From JBHENC01 sp046262295 (GTDB lineage Bacteria; Acidobacteriota; Blastocatellia; Pyrinomonadales; Pyrinomonadaceae), in contig JBHENC010000014.1 of the NCBI GenBank assembly GCA_046262295.1, positions 24,687 to 88,686 on the forward strand: 64,000 nt of DNA, in the 5' to 3' direction. The notes beneath the pieces were generated by a model, which worked only from the letters and a program-made list of their open reading frames with translations, was not told the origin of the DNA and made no database searches. Positions 45,792 to 54,868 of the stretch are shown piece after piece. A program made the position numbers and the translations under genes. The stretch's first letter is position 1, and the number at the start of each line of letters is the position of its first letter.

Positions 45792-46823
45792 TTAAATATT
45801 GTCCGCCGCTCGCCGCGCTTCGGCAGCCGGTGTCGTTTTGTTTATCCGCAAGCGCGCTCGCAAAAGCTCTACTTCACGATTGATGCGCCCGGCAGTTTCG
45901 GATCGAGCATCCTCGCTTAGCGTGCCGCGCGCTAAATAAAAGAGCGCGTCGCAGTAGCGATCAATCGCTTTCGCATACTGCCCTTTGAAGGCCGCGCGCT
46001 CGGCCAGCTCAACCCAGTGCGCGACTTTAATGGTAACGACGAGTTCCTGCACGGCCAACGCGGAAGCCTTTAACTCCGCTTCGTCCGGGTAAAAATTGAG
46101 CGCCGTGTTAATAACGTCCAGTGCGCGCATCGCGGTCTCTATCTTATCCGCCAGCCGCACGCGGCGTTGCGCTTCGTGTGTTAAGGCGTGCGCGGCCATG
46201 CGTGCCCAAGCAAGCAGATGCTGCCTTGCGAGGGCGCGTGCGCGCTCTTGTCCGGCACGCAAGACGGCGCGGGATTCGCTGCCGACAATCAACTGGCCCG
46301 TCCGTTTATCACTTGTGCCGAGAGCGTCGTCGGCGTTTACAAGATACTGCCGACACGCCTGATAAACATCCAGATGCGCTTCGGGCGTTGCGCCGACGCT
46401 ATTGGCCTGCGCCGATTGCTGCTGTAAGGCGCGCCATGCGGCGGTAAATCGCTCGGTCTTCGATTCATTGCGCCCGCCGATATTTTTCTTTGTCTTGGCA
46501 GTTGGAGGAAGGCGTCTGTCTTGTTGTAAGAGGCGCTGATTAAGGGAGCGGCGCACCACCACTTCGCGTGCGGCGGCGGCGACAAATATCACGATGGAAG
46601 CGACCAGCCCGGCCGGAATCCAAGGCGCATCGTCGTCACTTCCGCGCAGGAGCCACCAAATGGCGAAGAACAGCGCGGCGGCGACAAGAATGGCAATCAC
46701 CGTATAGCTTGCCGCCGCCTGAAAAGGCGGGCGGGCGACATCCTTCCGCCCGCCCGCCGCTTTCGCCGCCGGACGCACGTGCGAAGCGCGTGTAAATGCC
46801 TGATCGAACGGATCAATACGCAA
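45792..46823 (-). CDS. Membrane-anchored helical protein, unknown
   Basis: A 343-residue protein with two adjacent helices near 38-60 and 69-88 and a long soluble helical C-terminus rich in Ala, Arg and Glu that looks like TPR-type repeats (LDVINTALNFYPDEAELKAS, AFKGQYAKAIDRYCDALFY). The chosen start is TTG 46823; no clear ribosome site is seen, so an internal start is possible. Not recognised. Confidence 0.65.
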   Translation of the reverse strand: MRIDPFDQAFTRASHVRPAAKAAGGRKDVARPPFQAAASYTVIAILVAAALFFAIWWLLRGSDDDAPWIPAGLVASIVIFVAAAAREVVVRRSLNQRLLQQDRRLPPTAKTKKNIGGRNESKTERFTAAWRALQQQSAQANSVGATPEAHLDVYQACRQYLVNADDALGTSDKRTGQLIVGSESRAVLRAGQERARALARQHLLAWARMAAHALTHEAQRRVRLADKIETAMRALDVINTALNFYPDEAELKASALAVQELVVTIKVAHWVELAERAAFKGQYAKAIDRYCDALFYLARGTLSEDARSETAGRINREVELLRARLRINKTTPAAEARRAADNI

Positions 46824-47212
46824 GCGTTTAATTCTGCACTATAAGGGCTTGGTTACCCGGCATCTCAGCCAGACAATTATTGCCGCCAACTAAACTTCTG
46901 CATTCGCGCGAAAAGCTCTAACACGCGCGCCGTCTAGACCTAAAAGAATGTTTAATAGTCAACATTTCACGCCGGTCTGTCAATACACCATCGTCGTCCA
47001 CAAGCTATCTACACGCTAATCTCCCGTCCCGCAGCCGTTGCTCGATGCCGTCGCATGGCATTTAGTATAGAGTCCTTTTCAAAGGTGCAGGGATTCGACG
47101 ACGAAAGGCGCGAGCGTGTAGTAGCATATATGCAAAACGAATTACACTGCATCGCTGTTAATTGACGAAAGCCGGAATTGCGGGAACCTTTAATTTCGGG
47201 AATGGAGACGAG
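46824..47212. other. Divergent intergenic region, nothing certain
   Basis: Separates minus-strand and plus-strand genes, so promoters are expected. No clear -10/-35 pair, RNA or ORF noted beyond GGAGA before the ATG at 47213. Confidence 0.5.
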
Positions 47213-47986
47213 ATGGACAAAGAGTTAAAGGGAAAAGTCGCGCTGGTGACGGGCGCAACTTCGGGCATCGGGCGCGCGACGGCGTTGCGTTTTGCCGGAG
47301 CGGGGGCGCGCATTGCCGCCATCGGACGCGATGAAGATCATCTCGCGGACGTGATAAAAGAGATTCGCGCGGCGGGCGGCGAAGCCTACGCTTTTCGCGC
47401 CGATATAACAGTCGAGCAGGATGCGCGGCAGATGATCGCCGACACGCTCGAACGCTTCGAGAAACTCGACGTGCTAATCAACGCCGCAGGCCATATCAGC
47501 AACGGCACGATTGAGAATACGCCGCTCGAAGCGTGGGACGCGATGCTGAATGTAAATCTGCGCGCCGTCTTTTATTTGATGCAGCAGGCCGCGCCGTTTC
47601 TCGAACGCACGCGCGGCAATATCGTCAGCGTGTCGAGCGTCACGGGCTTACGCGCCTTTCCCGGCGTTCTCGCCTACTGTGTCTCGAAGGCCGGGCTGGA
47701 TCAACTGACGCGATGCGCGGCGCTCGAACTCGCAGCCAAAGGCGTGCGCGTCAACGCCGTCAATCCGGGCGTCGTCGTTACAGAGATACACAGGCGCGGC
47801 GGAATGAACGAGGAGGATTACGCGGCCTTTCTCGAACGCTCAAAACAGACGCATCCGCTTGGAAGAGTCGGAGAGAGGCGCGAAGTGGCCGAGTTAATTC
47901 TGTATCTGGCCTCCGAACGCGCCGCTTGGATTACCGGCGCGACCTATTCGATTGACGGCGGGCGGGCGCAAACCTGCGCGCGTTAA
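47213..47986 (+). CDS. Short-chain dehydrogenase/reductase
   Basis: A 257-residue classical SDR oxidoreductase. The NAD(P) motif TGATSGIG is near residue 13, followed by NAAGH, the catalytic Ser in SVSSVTGL, and the YCVSK pair (Tyr and Lys) near residue 157. The C-terminal ITGATYSIDGGRAQ is typical of the FabG-like group. ATG 47213 has GGAGA upstream. The Arg in IGRD after the second strand suggests NADPH. Substrate unknown; sugar or 3-oxoacyl substrates are common. Confidence 0.9.
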   Translation: MDKELKGKVALVTGATSGIGRATALRFAGAGARIAAIGRDEDHLADVIKEIRAAGGEAYAFRADITVEQDARQMIADTLERFEKLDVLINAAGHISNGTIENTPLEAWDAMLNVNLRAVFYLMQQAAPFLERTRGNIVSVSSVTGLRAFPGVLAYCVSKAGLDQLTRCAALELAAKGVRVNAVNPGVVVTEIHRRGGMNEEDYAAFLERSKQTHPLGRVGERREVAELILYLASERAAWITGATYSIDGGRAQTCAR

Positions 47987-48025
47987 GATCATACGCGCCA
48001 ACTTTAGCTTGCCAATAGAGAAACG

Positions 48026-48066
48026 AAAGAGCCGCTCTCTTGCGAAGGGCGGCTCTTTCTTTTTTT
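48026..48066 (+). terminator. Intrinsic terminator after SDR gene
   Basis: Perfect 10-bp stem AAAGAGCCGC/GCGGCTCTTT, 13-base loop, then CTTTTTTT. In reverse orientation the A-rich 5' flank could also serve the convergent ferredoxin gene. Confidence 0.9.
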
Positions 48067-48090
48067 CCTTGCAAGGATAGCGGCGCGTCT

Positions 48091-48366
48091 TTAGCAAAGC
48101 GGATCGAGCTTTTCGCTGATGACGGGCAGGCCGCTCGCCACCTTGTCCGCGTTGAGCTGTGTGTAGTGCTTCCATTCTTCGGGCACGGCGTCTTCCGGGA
48201 AGATCGCCTCGACGGGACATTCCGGCACGCACGCATCGCAATCAATACACGTGTCCGGGTTAATCACCAGCATCTCTTCATCCAAATGAAAAGCTTCCAC
48301 AGGGCATACCAACGCGCAATCCGTATAGCGGCATTTGACGCATGGCTCGACAACCACGTAAGTCAT
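48091..48366 (-). CDS. fdxA: 7Fe ferredoxin (3Fe-4S, 4Fe-4S)
   Basis: A 91-residue electron carrier. Cysteine spacing CVKCRYTDCALVCPVEAF and CIDCDACVPECPVEAI gives one 3Fe-4S and one 4Fe-4S site, as in FdxA. The length and the acidic EEWKHYTQLNADKV tail fit the family. Cytosolic low-potential electron carrier for unknown partners. Convergent with the SDR gene. Confidence 0.93.
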   Translation of the reverse strand: MTYVVVEPCVKCRYTDCALVCPVEAFHLDEEMLVINPDTCIDCDACVPECPVEAIFPEDAVPEEWKHYTQLNADKVASGLPVISEKLDPLC

Positions 48367-48513
48367 GAAATTCGTTTCCTCCTAGAAATTTATGATAGCG
48401 GCACACGTCTCCCGCGCGCTCTATATTCACTATTGAAACCTTATGTCGTGCCGCTATATTAAACTCTGTGCGCCCGTATTTGGAAGCGGAGATTTGCATC
48501 GTGATGGCGCAAT

Positions 48514-48556
48514 CAACAAAAAGGGAGACGCATCTGTAAAAGATACATCTCCCTGT
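48514..48556 (-). terminator. Intrinsic terminator of the small gene at 48622
   Basis: On the minus strand GGGAGATGTATC pairs with GATGCGTCTCCC (two wobbles) around a 7-base loop and runs into UUUUUG. Confidence 0.8.
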
Positions 48557-48621
48557 TGCTGATTAAACGAACTCGCGCAGCGGCAAACTACACGCCGCAT
48601 GATTTAACGAAACAGCGTGGA

Positions 48622-48855
48622 TTAAGCTTCGGTCGGCTGCGCGGTATCGGCGAACAGATTCTTGAAAGCCTGCGATGTTTCGGCACGCCGCTTTTGCTGG
48701 AATTCGCTCACCCAGCTGGTGACGTTGGCGACCACTTCGCGCGCCGCTTGCTGCGTCGTTTGCGGTTTGTTCGATTTGGCTTGGTTCTCGGCCAGCTCCT
48801 GCCGTTGGCGCTCGTCGCGCTTTATCACCTTGATGGCGCTTTTGTTATTAGTCAT
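48622..48855 (-). CDS. Small conserved hypothetical protein
   Basis: A 77-residue, highly polar protein without membrane segments, predicted helical (KRDERQRQELAENQAKSNK then AAREVVANVTSWVSEFQQKR). ATG 48855 follows CAGG at good spacing; the longer open frame upstream does not look coding. A strong terminator follows, which supports a real monocistronic gene. No function assigned. Confidence 0.65.
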   Translation of the reverse strand: MTNNKSAIKVIKRDERQRQELAENQAKSNKPQTTQQAAREVVANVTSWVSEFQQKRRAETSQAFKNLFADTAQPTEA

Positions 48856-49358
48856 GATGACCTGTTTCCTGTCTATGAATGCTGAATTCCCGATCTTGAA
48901 CGATTTTCTTCCGGTAAAGTTCAATTTATGTTCGACCGGCGACCGACGCCGTTGGCTTGCGGTCTCGTATAGCAAACAGCAGGCCACAAAGTTTACCAAT
49001 TTCCAGATGCCCTGCCTTGCGATGATTTGCACATCTGTTTAGACGCGCCGACACGCCCGTTGGCTTGATAGTTTTTGAATGGTTATCGTGAGAATCCGCG
49101 AAATCAAAGATGTTTTGAGGTTGCGCGGCATCTAAAATGAGTCCGTTAAAGTCCTGCCCGCTTACAACTGGCGCATATTTCCTTCATCCCAATCCGCAGA
49201 TCACGTCAAAACGGTGGTCTTTTTGCGTACAGCCTGACTAATCCTCACACTGATCCCGTGTATACAATTCACACAAATTTCCGATAGCTGAAGAAAACAA
49301 CCGCTGCTTTCAACCTCGAACACGAGTGAAACGGTTTTGGAGAGTGGTGTCGAAGCGA
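48856..49358. other. Intergenic gap, no gene seen
   Basis: About 500 bases holding the promoter side of the small gene at 48622 and little else I can support. A 69-codon frame at 49201-49410 overlaps the next gene and is not convincing. Confidence 0.5.
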
Positions 49359-49631
49359 TCAAATGAAGACGACGGATTGTGAGTTGGGAATCTCGAAGCG
49401 GCGGCGGCAACGCAGGTTTTTGCAGGCGAGCATATCGTCTATGCGCACCATGTAGTCGCGTGATTTCTGGAAACGCGCGCGGTCTTGTTCGTTTGCGCCG
49501 CGTGGCGGGGCGTTCTTTTTAGTGCGCCGCAGCCAGCGCACGTCATAGTCGGCGCGCTCACGGCAATGCGGGCACGCAAAACTCGCGCGCTTTGTTTCCT
49601 GCCGTTCATCGAAGAAATCTCGTTCGTGCAT
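49359..49631 (-). CDS. Small zinc-binding protein, unknown
   Basis: A 90-residue charged protein with CPHC near residue 20 and CKNLRC near residue 70, which would pair as one split zinc site. The middle is Arg/Lys-rich (RWLRRTKKN). Not recognised. Upstream sits the CAGTTTTCAG-type repeat. Confidence 0.6.
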   Translation of the reverse strand: MHERDFFDERQETKRASFACPHCRERADYDVRWLRRTKKNAPPRGANEQDRARFQKSRDYMVRIDDMLACKNLRCRRRFEIPNSQSVVFI

Positions 49632-49639
49632 TGAAGTAA

Positions 49640-49762
49640 ATAGTAATCAGTTGTCAGTCGTCAGTTTTTAGTGGCCGTTTACGCCCCGGTTAGTTATCGA
49701 GTTTCAATCATACGACTTTTCGCATTAACTGAGAACTGAAAACTGACTTCTGAAAACTGAAT
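49640..49762. repeat. CAGTTTTCAG-type intergenic repeat, second block
   Basis: Units CAGTTGTCAGTCGTCAGTTTTTAG on the left and ACTGAGAACTGAAAACTG on the right, related to the block at 5518-5594 and again in inverted arrangement. Confidence 0.65.
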
Positions 49763-50361
49763 TAATGATTTATCCGTTCGTAAACATCCGGCAAGCAGGC
49801 GCGTGTGATGCGTTGCTGATTGCGCTGGCTTTCATCAGGGTTGTTGCCGTCGGGCGGGATGACGTCTCCGGCGGCGTGCGCGAGCTCGTGCAGAATCACC
49901 TGAAGTTGGCTTTCGCGGACGGTCATGCCGTCGAGCGAAGTGCCTGTCAAGAATTCGCGGGGGCCGAAGCGTATGCGCGTGTCGTAGCCTTGATCGCGTT
50001 GCGAGCCGCCGCGCCCGCTCGCGTCTATGTCCATCTGTGCGGATTTCGCGCCGATGCTGTTGCTCAAAGTTTCGAGCAGATGAACGGGATCGTAACCTCC
50101 GCTCGATAACAGTTCGCGGCACGAATCGCACGCACGCAAAATCTCGAGGGCTTCCTCTGCGCGCAGGCGTAACACGCCGCGTGCCAGCTCTTTTATTTCA
50201 CTTGCGGAGAGGTCGCCGATGGCTTCGCGTATCAGGGATGCATCGTCCATCGCGGCGACGCGATCAAGTAATGCTTGCGTGTTTTTCTTCACCGCAGCCG
50301 ATTCGTTTCCATTGAAAATGTTTCCCAGCGCACGTTTGGCGATGACGCTCCACAGGCTCAT
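49762..50361 (-). CDS. Putative small zinc metallopeptidase-like protein
   Basis: A 199-residue protein. The N-terminal half is helical (LLDRVAAMDDASLIREAIGDLSASEIKELA); the C-terminal part contains VILHELAHAAGDVIPPDGNNP, an HExxH zinc motif followed by a Gly/Asp/Asn-rich turn that could supply the third ligand. No signal peptide, so cytosolic. Peptidase activity is inferred from the motif only. Lies 11 bases downstream of the PQ-loop protein gene. Confidence 0.65.
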   Translation of the reverse strand: MSLWSVIAKRALGNIFNGNESAAVKKNTQALLDRVAAMDDASLIREAIGDLSASEIKELARGVLRLRAEEALEILRACDSCRELLSSGGYDPVHLLETLSNSIGAKSAQMDIDASGRGGSQRDQGYDTRIRFGPREFLTGTSLDGMTVRESQLQVILHELAHAAGDVIPPDGNNPDESQRNQQRITRACLPDVYERINH

Positions 50362-50372
50362 AACATTTCAAT

Positions 50373-50687
50373 TCAGGCGCGTTCCGTTTTGAGTTTTGCG
50401 CCGTCGGCGTTCGCATTGTCTTCGCCGCGCCGTTCACGCCGACGATGGCGCATCACGATGAAAAGACCGAGCAGGCCGTTAATCAGCATCAAAGAGTTTG
50501 TGACGACGAAGACCCAGTTGCGAACGAGCCAGCTATAAATCGTGAAGCCCAGCGATGCAGCCAACTGCCCGACGAACAACCACTTCGAGACGCCCTCGCT
50601 CGTTCCTTCATGCCACTGCTTGTAGACCTGCTTGCCGATGGTCAAAACCAGAATCAAAGAACTGACCCATCCGATAACTTCCGTCAT
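50373..50687 (-). CDS. PQ-loop / SemiSWEET-like membrane protein
   Basis: A 104-residue protein with three helices (EVIGWVSSLILVLTIGKQVYKQW, SKWLFVGQLAASLGFTIYSWL and WVFVVTNSLMLINGLLGLFIVM), the triple-helix bundle of SemiSWEET sugar transporters, which dimerise into a pore. The loop GTSEGVSKWLF fits the family, although the canonical PQ pair is replaced by KQ in helix 1. Sugar transport is inference. Basic, charged tail. Confidence 0.78.
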   Translation of the reverse strand: MTEVIGWVSSLILVLTIGKQVYKQWHEGTSEGVSKWLFVGQLAASLGFTIYSWLVRNWVFVVTNSLMLINGLLGLFIVMRHRRRERRGEDNANADGAKLKTERA

Positions 50688-50753
50688 GCAAACTGTACCT
50701 TACATTCAATACGACTTCAACGCACTCGCCGGTGCTCGCGTTGCGTTGCCGAG

Positions 50754-51122
50754 TTAGCTTAACAATCTTTCAACCGTTGCGAGAAAAGTTGCCGGATCAA
50801 TCGGTTTCGGCTCGTAGGCGGTTGCGCCCTGTGCGAGCGTGAACGAAGCGTTGCCGGTTCCGTAGCCGGTCGTGACGATGATCGGTACTCCGGCGATTTC
50901 CGGCGTGTCGCGCACGCGCCGCACCAGATGCACGCCGTCGGCGGCGGGCATATCAACGTCCGTCACAATCAGATCGGGCTTCGTGCTGATGGCGGCGTCG
51001 AAGCCGCGCACGCCGTCTTCGGCCGTGACCACCGCGTAGCCTTTACGTTCGAGCGCCATGCGCAATAACTCGCGCGCCACGTCGTCATCTTCTACCACCA
51101 GAATCTTCTTTGTGCTGTTCAT
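50754..51122 (-). CDS. Single-domain response regulator
   Basis: A 122-residue receiver domain without output. The acidic pair EDDD near residue 11, the phospho-acceptor Asp in LIVTDVDMPAADG near 55 and the Lys in EPKPID near 104 are present, plus the Thr in IIVTTGYG. ATG 51122 is chosen since the fold begins at KKILVVEDD. It may relay phosphate or bind a partner; the hybrid kinase at 2289 is a distant candidate only. Confidence 0.9.
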   Translation of the reverse strand: MNSTKKILVVEDDDVARELLRMALERKGYAVVTAEDGVRGFDAAISTKPDLIVTDVDMPAADGVHLVRRVRDTPEIAGVPIIVTTGYGTGNASFTLAQGATAYEPKPIDPATFLATVERLLS

Positions 51123-51188
51123 GGAATCATTACCGGGCTGAAGGTGAATCGCCAAACGACACAGGCCGCACAGCGAAGAGGCGGATAT

Positions 51189-51533
51189 TTATTCACTACC
51201 GACAGTTTCATTTTGCTCGCATAATTCGCGCAACAAACGGAAACTGTAAATGCCCGTGTCGTGTTTATCGCTCCACCTGAAATTGAGCGCGTAGCGGCCG
51301 ACTATCTCTATATTGGCAATCGTCAGATCGTCCGCAATCGCCTCGGGCGCGAGCGTGCGCTGTCCCGTCCATTCATTGACGCACTGCGCGCACGGGCACA
51401 CACGGCGCAAAGCGGGCGCACTGTAAAGACAAATCCGGTCATCCGCCCATGTGATGCGCAATGCCGCATCGCCCTCCTGCTCGATCTCGCGCGGCTCGAT
51501 GGCGGGGCCACGCCGTTGCATTAAATCAGTCAT
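51189..51533 (-). CDS. DUF971 domain protein
   Basis: A 114-residue protein of the DUF971 (GBBH-like N-terminal) family: ALRITWADDRICLYSAPALRRVCPCAQCVNEWTG and the C-terminal GRYALNFRWSDKHDTGIYSFRLLREL. The CPCAQC cysteines could bind iron or zinc. DUF971 is often linked to Mrp/ApbC iron-sulfur carriers, but none is adjacent. Specific role unknown. Confidence 0.85.
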   Translation of the reverse strand: MTDLMQRRGPAIEPREIEQEGDAALRITWADDRICLYSAPALRRVCPCAQCVNEWTGQRTLAPEAIADDLTIANIEIVGRYALNFRWSDKHDTGIYSFRLLRELCEQNETVGSE

Positions 51534-51579
51534 TTTAACTTTCGCGCGCGGATCAGTTCAGTGACGATATAACAATTAA

Positions 51580-51948
51580 CTATGAGACGCTTCCCTTACC
51601 GGACGATGCGGCGGCGGCGTGGCGTTCGACGACTTCGGTCACAGCATCCGCCGTAATGTCGTAATGCGAAGCAGACCAGACGGCCTTGCCATTTTGCACG
51701 ACGATGGCTTGCGGCGATTCGTGTGCGACGCCGGTGCGCGCGGCGACTTCGTTGGAAACACTGCGCGCGTTCTGCACGACGACGAGCGCGATGGGCGCGG
51801 CGGTAAACTGCGACATCTGCTTGTAAGCGGCGCTGCTGATCGGGCACGTCGTGCTGTGTTTGAAGACCACGACGGGCGCTTCGTTTGAGTTGCTTAAAAC
51901 TTTTTCGAGCATTTTGGTGTCGGCGATAATATCGAATTTAGCTTGCAT
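51580..51948 (-). CDS. ytxJ: YtxJ-like bacillithiol-system thioredoxin-fold protein
   Basis: A 122-residue monothiol thioredoxin-fold protein. The active-site stretch HSTTCPISSAAYKQM has a single Cys (CPIS), and AHESPQAIVVQNGKAVWSASH holds the expected cis-Pro. YtxJ proteins are assigned to bacillithiol redox repair, so the host may use bacillithiol as low-molecular-weight thiol. Cytosolic. Not visibly tied to neighbours. Confidence 0.85.
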   Translation of the reverse strand: MQAKFDIIADTKMLEKVLSNSNEAPVVVFKHSTTCPISSAAYKQMSQFTAAPIALVVVQNARSVSNEVAARTGVAHESPQAIVVQNGKAVWSASHYDITADAVTEVVERHAAAASSGKGSVS

Positions 51949-52089
51949 TCAATCAACTTCCTGAATCGAGTGTGTTTGAAAATATTGCCCGCGCGTAACT
52001 GTCTTAGCTTAACCGTCAATTCGCCAAAACGCTACGCGCCACGACGCTTACGACGATTGCGGTGACGCCGCGATGAAAGCGCAACCGGC

Positions 52090-54267
52090 TCACTTCGTAT
52101 AAATTTCCCGCACGTACTCTTCAACCATGCGGTCGCTATTGAAGGCGGGCGTGAGCGTTTCAATCGAACGCAACATCATCGCAATCCAGCGCTGCGGGAG
52201 GTTGCCGGAATCACGTTCGTAATAGAGCGGCACGATTTTTTCTTCGAGCACGCGGTATAGCAAGTCAGCGTCGCGGGCATCCATCGCCGCCATGTTTGCT
52301 TCGTCGGCCTCCGCGCTTTCATCACCGATAGCCCAGCCGTTTGTGCCGTCGTAGCCTTCGATCCACCAGCCGTCGAGCACCGATAGATTAAGGCCGCCGT
52401 TCATCGCCACCTTCTGCCCGCTCGTGCCGGAAGCTTCCAGCGGTTTGCGCGGCACGTTGAGCCACACATCAACGGATTGCACCAACTGCCGCGCAATCTC
52501 CTGATCGTAATCCTGTATAAAGACGGCGCGCTGGACAATCAGCGGATCGAACTTCCATTGTGCGAGTTGCTGCAAGACCTGCTTCGCGCCTTCATCCTGC
52601 GGGTGTGCTTTGCCCGCAAAGACGAACTGCACGGGACGATTTTCGTCGTTCATCAAACGCATAAGGCGTTCGGGATCGGTGACTAATAAGCCCCAACGCT
52701 TGTAGGCGGCAACGCGGCGCGCGAAGCCGATGGTCAGCGCCGCCGGATCGAACATCGTGCGCGCCGCTTCGATTCGCTCCGGTGTATCGCTGCGAGAAAG
52801 TCTGGAGTGATGCGTGCGATGGCGTATGAAGGCGACGAGCCGTTCCTTGAGCAGGCAGTGCACTTTCCACAACTCTTCGCCGCCGATGTTTTTCACGGCA
52901 TCAGACCACTGTCCTAAGTTGCGCGCCAGCGTCGTCCATTCCGCGCCGATATGTTTTTCGTAGATCGCACCGATGAGCGGCGCAATCCACGTCGGCGCGT
53001 GAACGCCGTTGGTGACCGACGTGATCGGGACTTCAAAAGCGTTCATCATTTCCGGCCAGATGGCCTGCCACAGGGCGCGCGAGACTTCGCCGTGTTTGCG
53101 GCTGACGCCGTTGGTCGAGCGGCACATTCTAATGGCGAGCGGCGTCATCCCGAACCATTCCAGCTCGTCCGCTTGATTCACTTTTCCGAGATTCAAAAAC
53201 TGTTCGTGCGTCAGGCCGAGCGATTGTTCGTAGCTTGCGCCGAAACATTCTTCGATTATCTCCGGCGCGAATTCGTCGTTGCCTGCGGCAATCGGCGTGT
53301 GCGTCGTAAAGACGGAGCGTTGGCGCGCAAGTTTTGCCGCTTCCGTAAAATCAACGCCCTGTTCTTCCATTATCTCGCGCGCCAGTTCCAGCGTGAGAAA
53401 CGCGGAGTGGCCTTCGTTCAAATGATACACAGAGGGTTCGATGCCTAGACGACGAAGTAGGCGCACGCCGCCGATTCCCAAAAGCATCTCCTGCACGACG
53501 CGCGTCTCGCGGTCGCCGCCGTAAAGATGCCCGGTGATTAAGCGATCAACTTCGCTGTTCTCAACGATGTTGGTATCAAGCAGATAAAGCGGCACGCGCC
53601 CGACATCAACGCGCCAGACGCGCGCGCGCACAGGACGTTCACGCATCAGCATCTCGACAACGATGGGCGCGCCCGTCGCATCGCGCGCTTCCCGGATCGC
53701 CAACTCCGACGGCTCGACTTCGCCGTAGTGTTCCTGCTGCCAGCCGTCTGCGGAAAGTTTCTGACGAAAATAGCCGAAGCGATACAGCATCCCGACGGCG
53801 ACGAGCGGCAGATTCAGATCGCTCGCGGACTTTAGATGATCGCCTGCCAGCATTCCCAGCCCGCCCGAATAAAGCGGCAAAGAATTATGCACGCCGTATT
53901 CCGCGCAGAAATAGGCGATGGGATGAGCGGAAGTTATCTTCCCCGCGTCGCTTGATTGCGCGGCGGCTCTATCCTCATTCATGTAGCGATCAAAGCCCGC
54001 CGCAAGCTGCCGCACTCTGTGGATGTAAGCGGGGTCTGTCGCCATTTGTGTCAAACGCACTTCGGAAGTTTCCGATAGCAAGCGGCGCGGGTTGTTTTCG
54101 CAGTGCTTCCAAACATACGGGTCTAAATCACGAAACACGGCTGCGCCGTCCGCCGCCCAGCTCCACCAGTAGTTTTTGGAGAGGCGTTCCAGATCGCCCA
54201 GCGTTGACGGCAACACGCGCTCTTTCGCCGCAACTTCGTGATTCATCGCTTCAACCGCTTCAACCAT
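52090..54267 (-). CDS. glgP: Alpha-glucan phosphorylase
   Basis: A 725-residue enzyme that releases glucose 1-phosphate from glycogen or maltodextrin. It belongs to the short, DUF3417-containing type: an N-terminal NYWWSWAADGAAVFRDLDP segment, then FCAEYGVHNSLPLYSGGLGMLAGDH, HLNEGHSAF, and near the C-terminus VPRKPLEASGTSGQKVAMNGG, where the Lys binds pyridoxal phosphate. It starts at ATG 54267, 15 bases after the macro-domain gene, so the two may share a transcript. No other glycogen genes are near. Confidence 0.95.
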   Translation of the reverse strand: MVEAVEAMNHEVAAKERVLPSTLGDLERLSKNYWWSWAADGAAVFRDLDPYVWKHCENNPRRLLSETSEVRLTQMATDPAYIHRVRQLAAGFDRYMNEDRAAAQSSDAGKITSAHPIAYFCAEYGVHNSLPLYSGGLGMLAGDHLKSASDLNLPLVAVGMLYRFGYFRQKLSADGWQQEHYGEVEPSELAIREARDATGAPIVVEMLMRERPVRARVWRVDVGRVPLYLLDTNIVENSEVDRLITGHLYGGDRETRVVQEMLLGIGGVRLLRRLGIEPSVYHLNEGHSAFLTLELAREIMEEQGVDFTEAAKLARQRSVFTTHTPIAAGNDEFAPEIIEECFGASYEQSLGLTHEQFLNLGKVNQADELEWFGMTPLAIRMCRSTNGVSRKHGEVSRALWQAIWPEMMNAFEVPITSVTNGVHAPTWIAPLIGAIYEKHIGAEWTTLARNLGQWSDAVKNIGGEELWKVHCLLKERLVAFIRHRTHHSRLSRSDTPERIEAARTMFDPAALTIGFARRVAAYKRWGLLVTDPERLMRLMNDENRPVQFVFAGKAHPQDEGAKQVLQQLAQWKFDPLIVQRAVFIQDYDQEIARQLVQSVDVWLNVPRKPLEASGTSGQKVAMNGGLNLSVLDGWWIEGYDGTNGWAIGDESAEADEANMAAMDARDADLLYRVLEEKIVPLYYERDSGNLPQRWIAMMLRSIETLTPAFNSDRMVEEYVREIYTK

Positions 54268-54282
54268 TAATCAGTCCTTTGC

Positions 54283-54852
54283 CTAATCGAATTTGTGATG
54301 CTTCAGGAAATCTTCAGCATCGAACGGATTAAAGAACACCAGCCGCACTTGCTTTATGGCGTGTGCTTCTTCGCCCGCCAGAAATTCCTTAATTGCCTGC
54401 GACGAAACGGCGGCGGCTAACGTGCGCGGGTAGCCGTATACGCCCGTTGAAATCGCGGGGAAAGCAATCGAAGCGAGTTGGCGTGCGGCGGCCAGCGCCA
54501 GCGAATTGCGGTAGCAATCGGCGAGCAGCTTTGCTTCGTCTCCATGATGTTGCCCGTAAATCGGCCCCACCGTGTGAATCACATATCGCGCCGGAAGATT
54601 TCCGCTTGTCGTGATGACGGCCTCGCCCGTCGGCAAGCCCTGCGGGTAGAGAGTCCGGCGAATCTCTTCGCACGCGCGCAGAATCTCGCCGCCTCCTGCG
54701 CGGTGAATCGCACCGTCCACTCCGCCACCGCCGAGCAGCGTCGAATTGGCGGCGTTCACGATTGCATCAGCGCTTTGGCGCGTGAGGTCGCCGACGAGCA
54801 CGCGGACGCGCCCGCCGCAAAAATCCCGCGCCTCTTCTCCCTGTGCTTTCAT
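54283..54852 (-). CDS. Macro domain protein (O-acetyl-ADP-ribose deacetylase-like)
   Basis: A 189-residue macro domain that binds ADP-ribose. The VNAANSTLLGGGGVDGAIHRAGG block holds the ligand-contacting Asn and Asp used in hydrolysis, and AISTGVYGYPRTLAA the phosphate loop, as in YmdB/MacroD enzymes that remove O-acetyl-ADP-ribose or protein ADP-ribose. Cytosolic. The first about 10 residues are variable. Confidence 0.94.
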   Translation of the reverse strand: MKAQGEEARDFCGGRVRVLVGDLTRQSADAIVNAANSTLLGGGGVDGAIHRAGGGEILRACEEIRRTLYPQGLPTGEAVITTSGNLPARYVIHTVGPIYGQHHGDEAKLLADCYRNSLALAAARQLASIAFPAISTGVYGYPRTLAAAVSSQAIKEFLAGEEAHAIKQVRLVFFNPFDAEDFLKHHKFD

Positions 54853-54868
54853 AAATATTTACGGCGCA

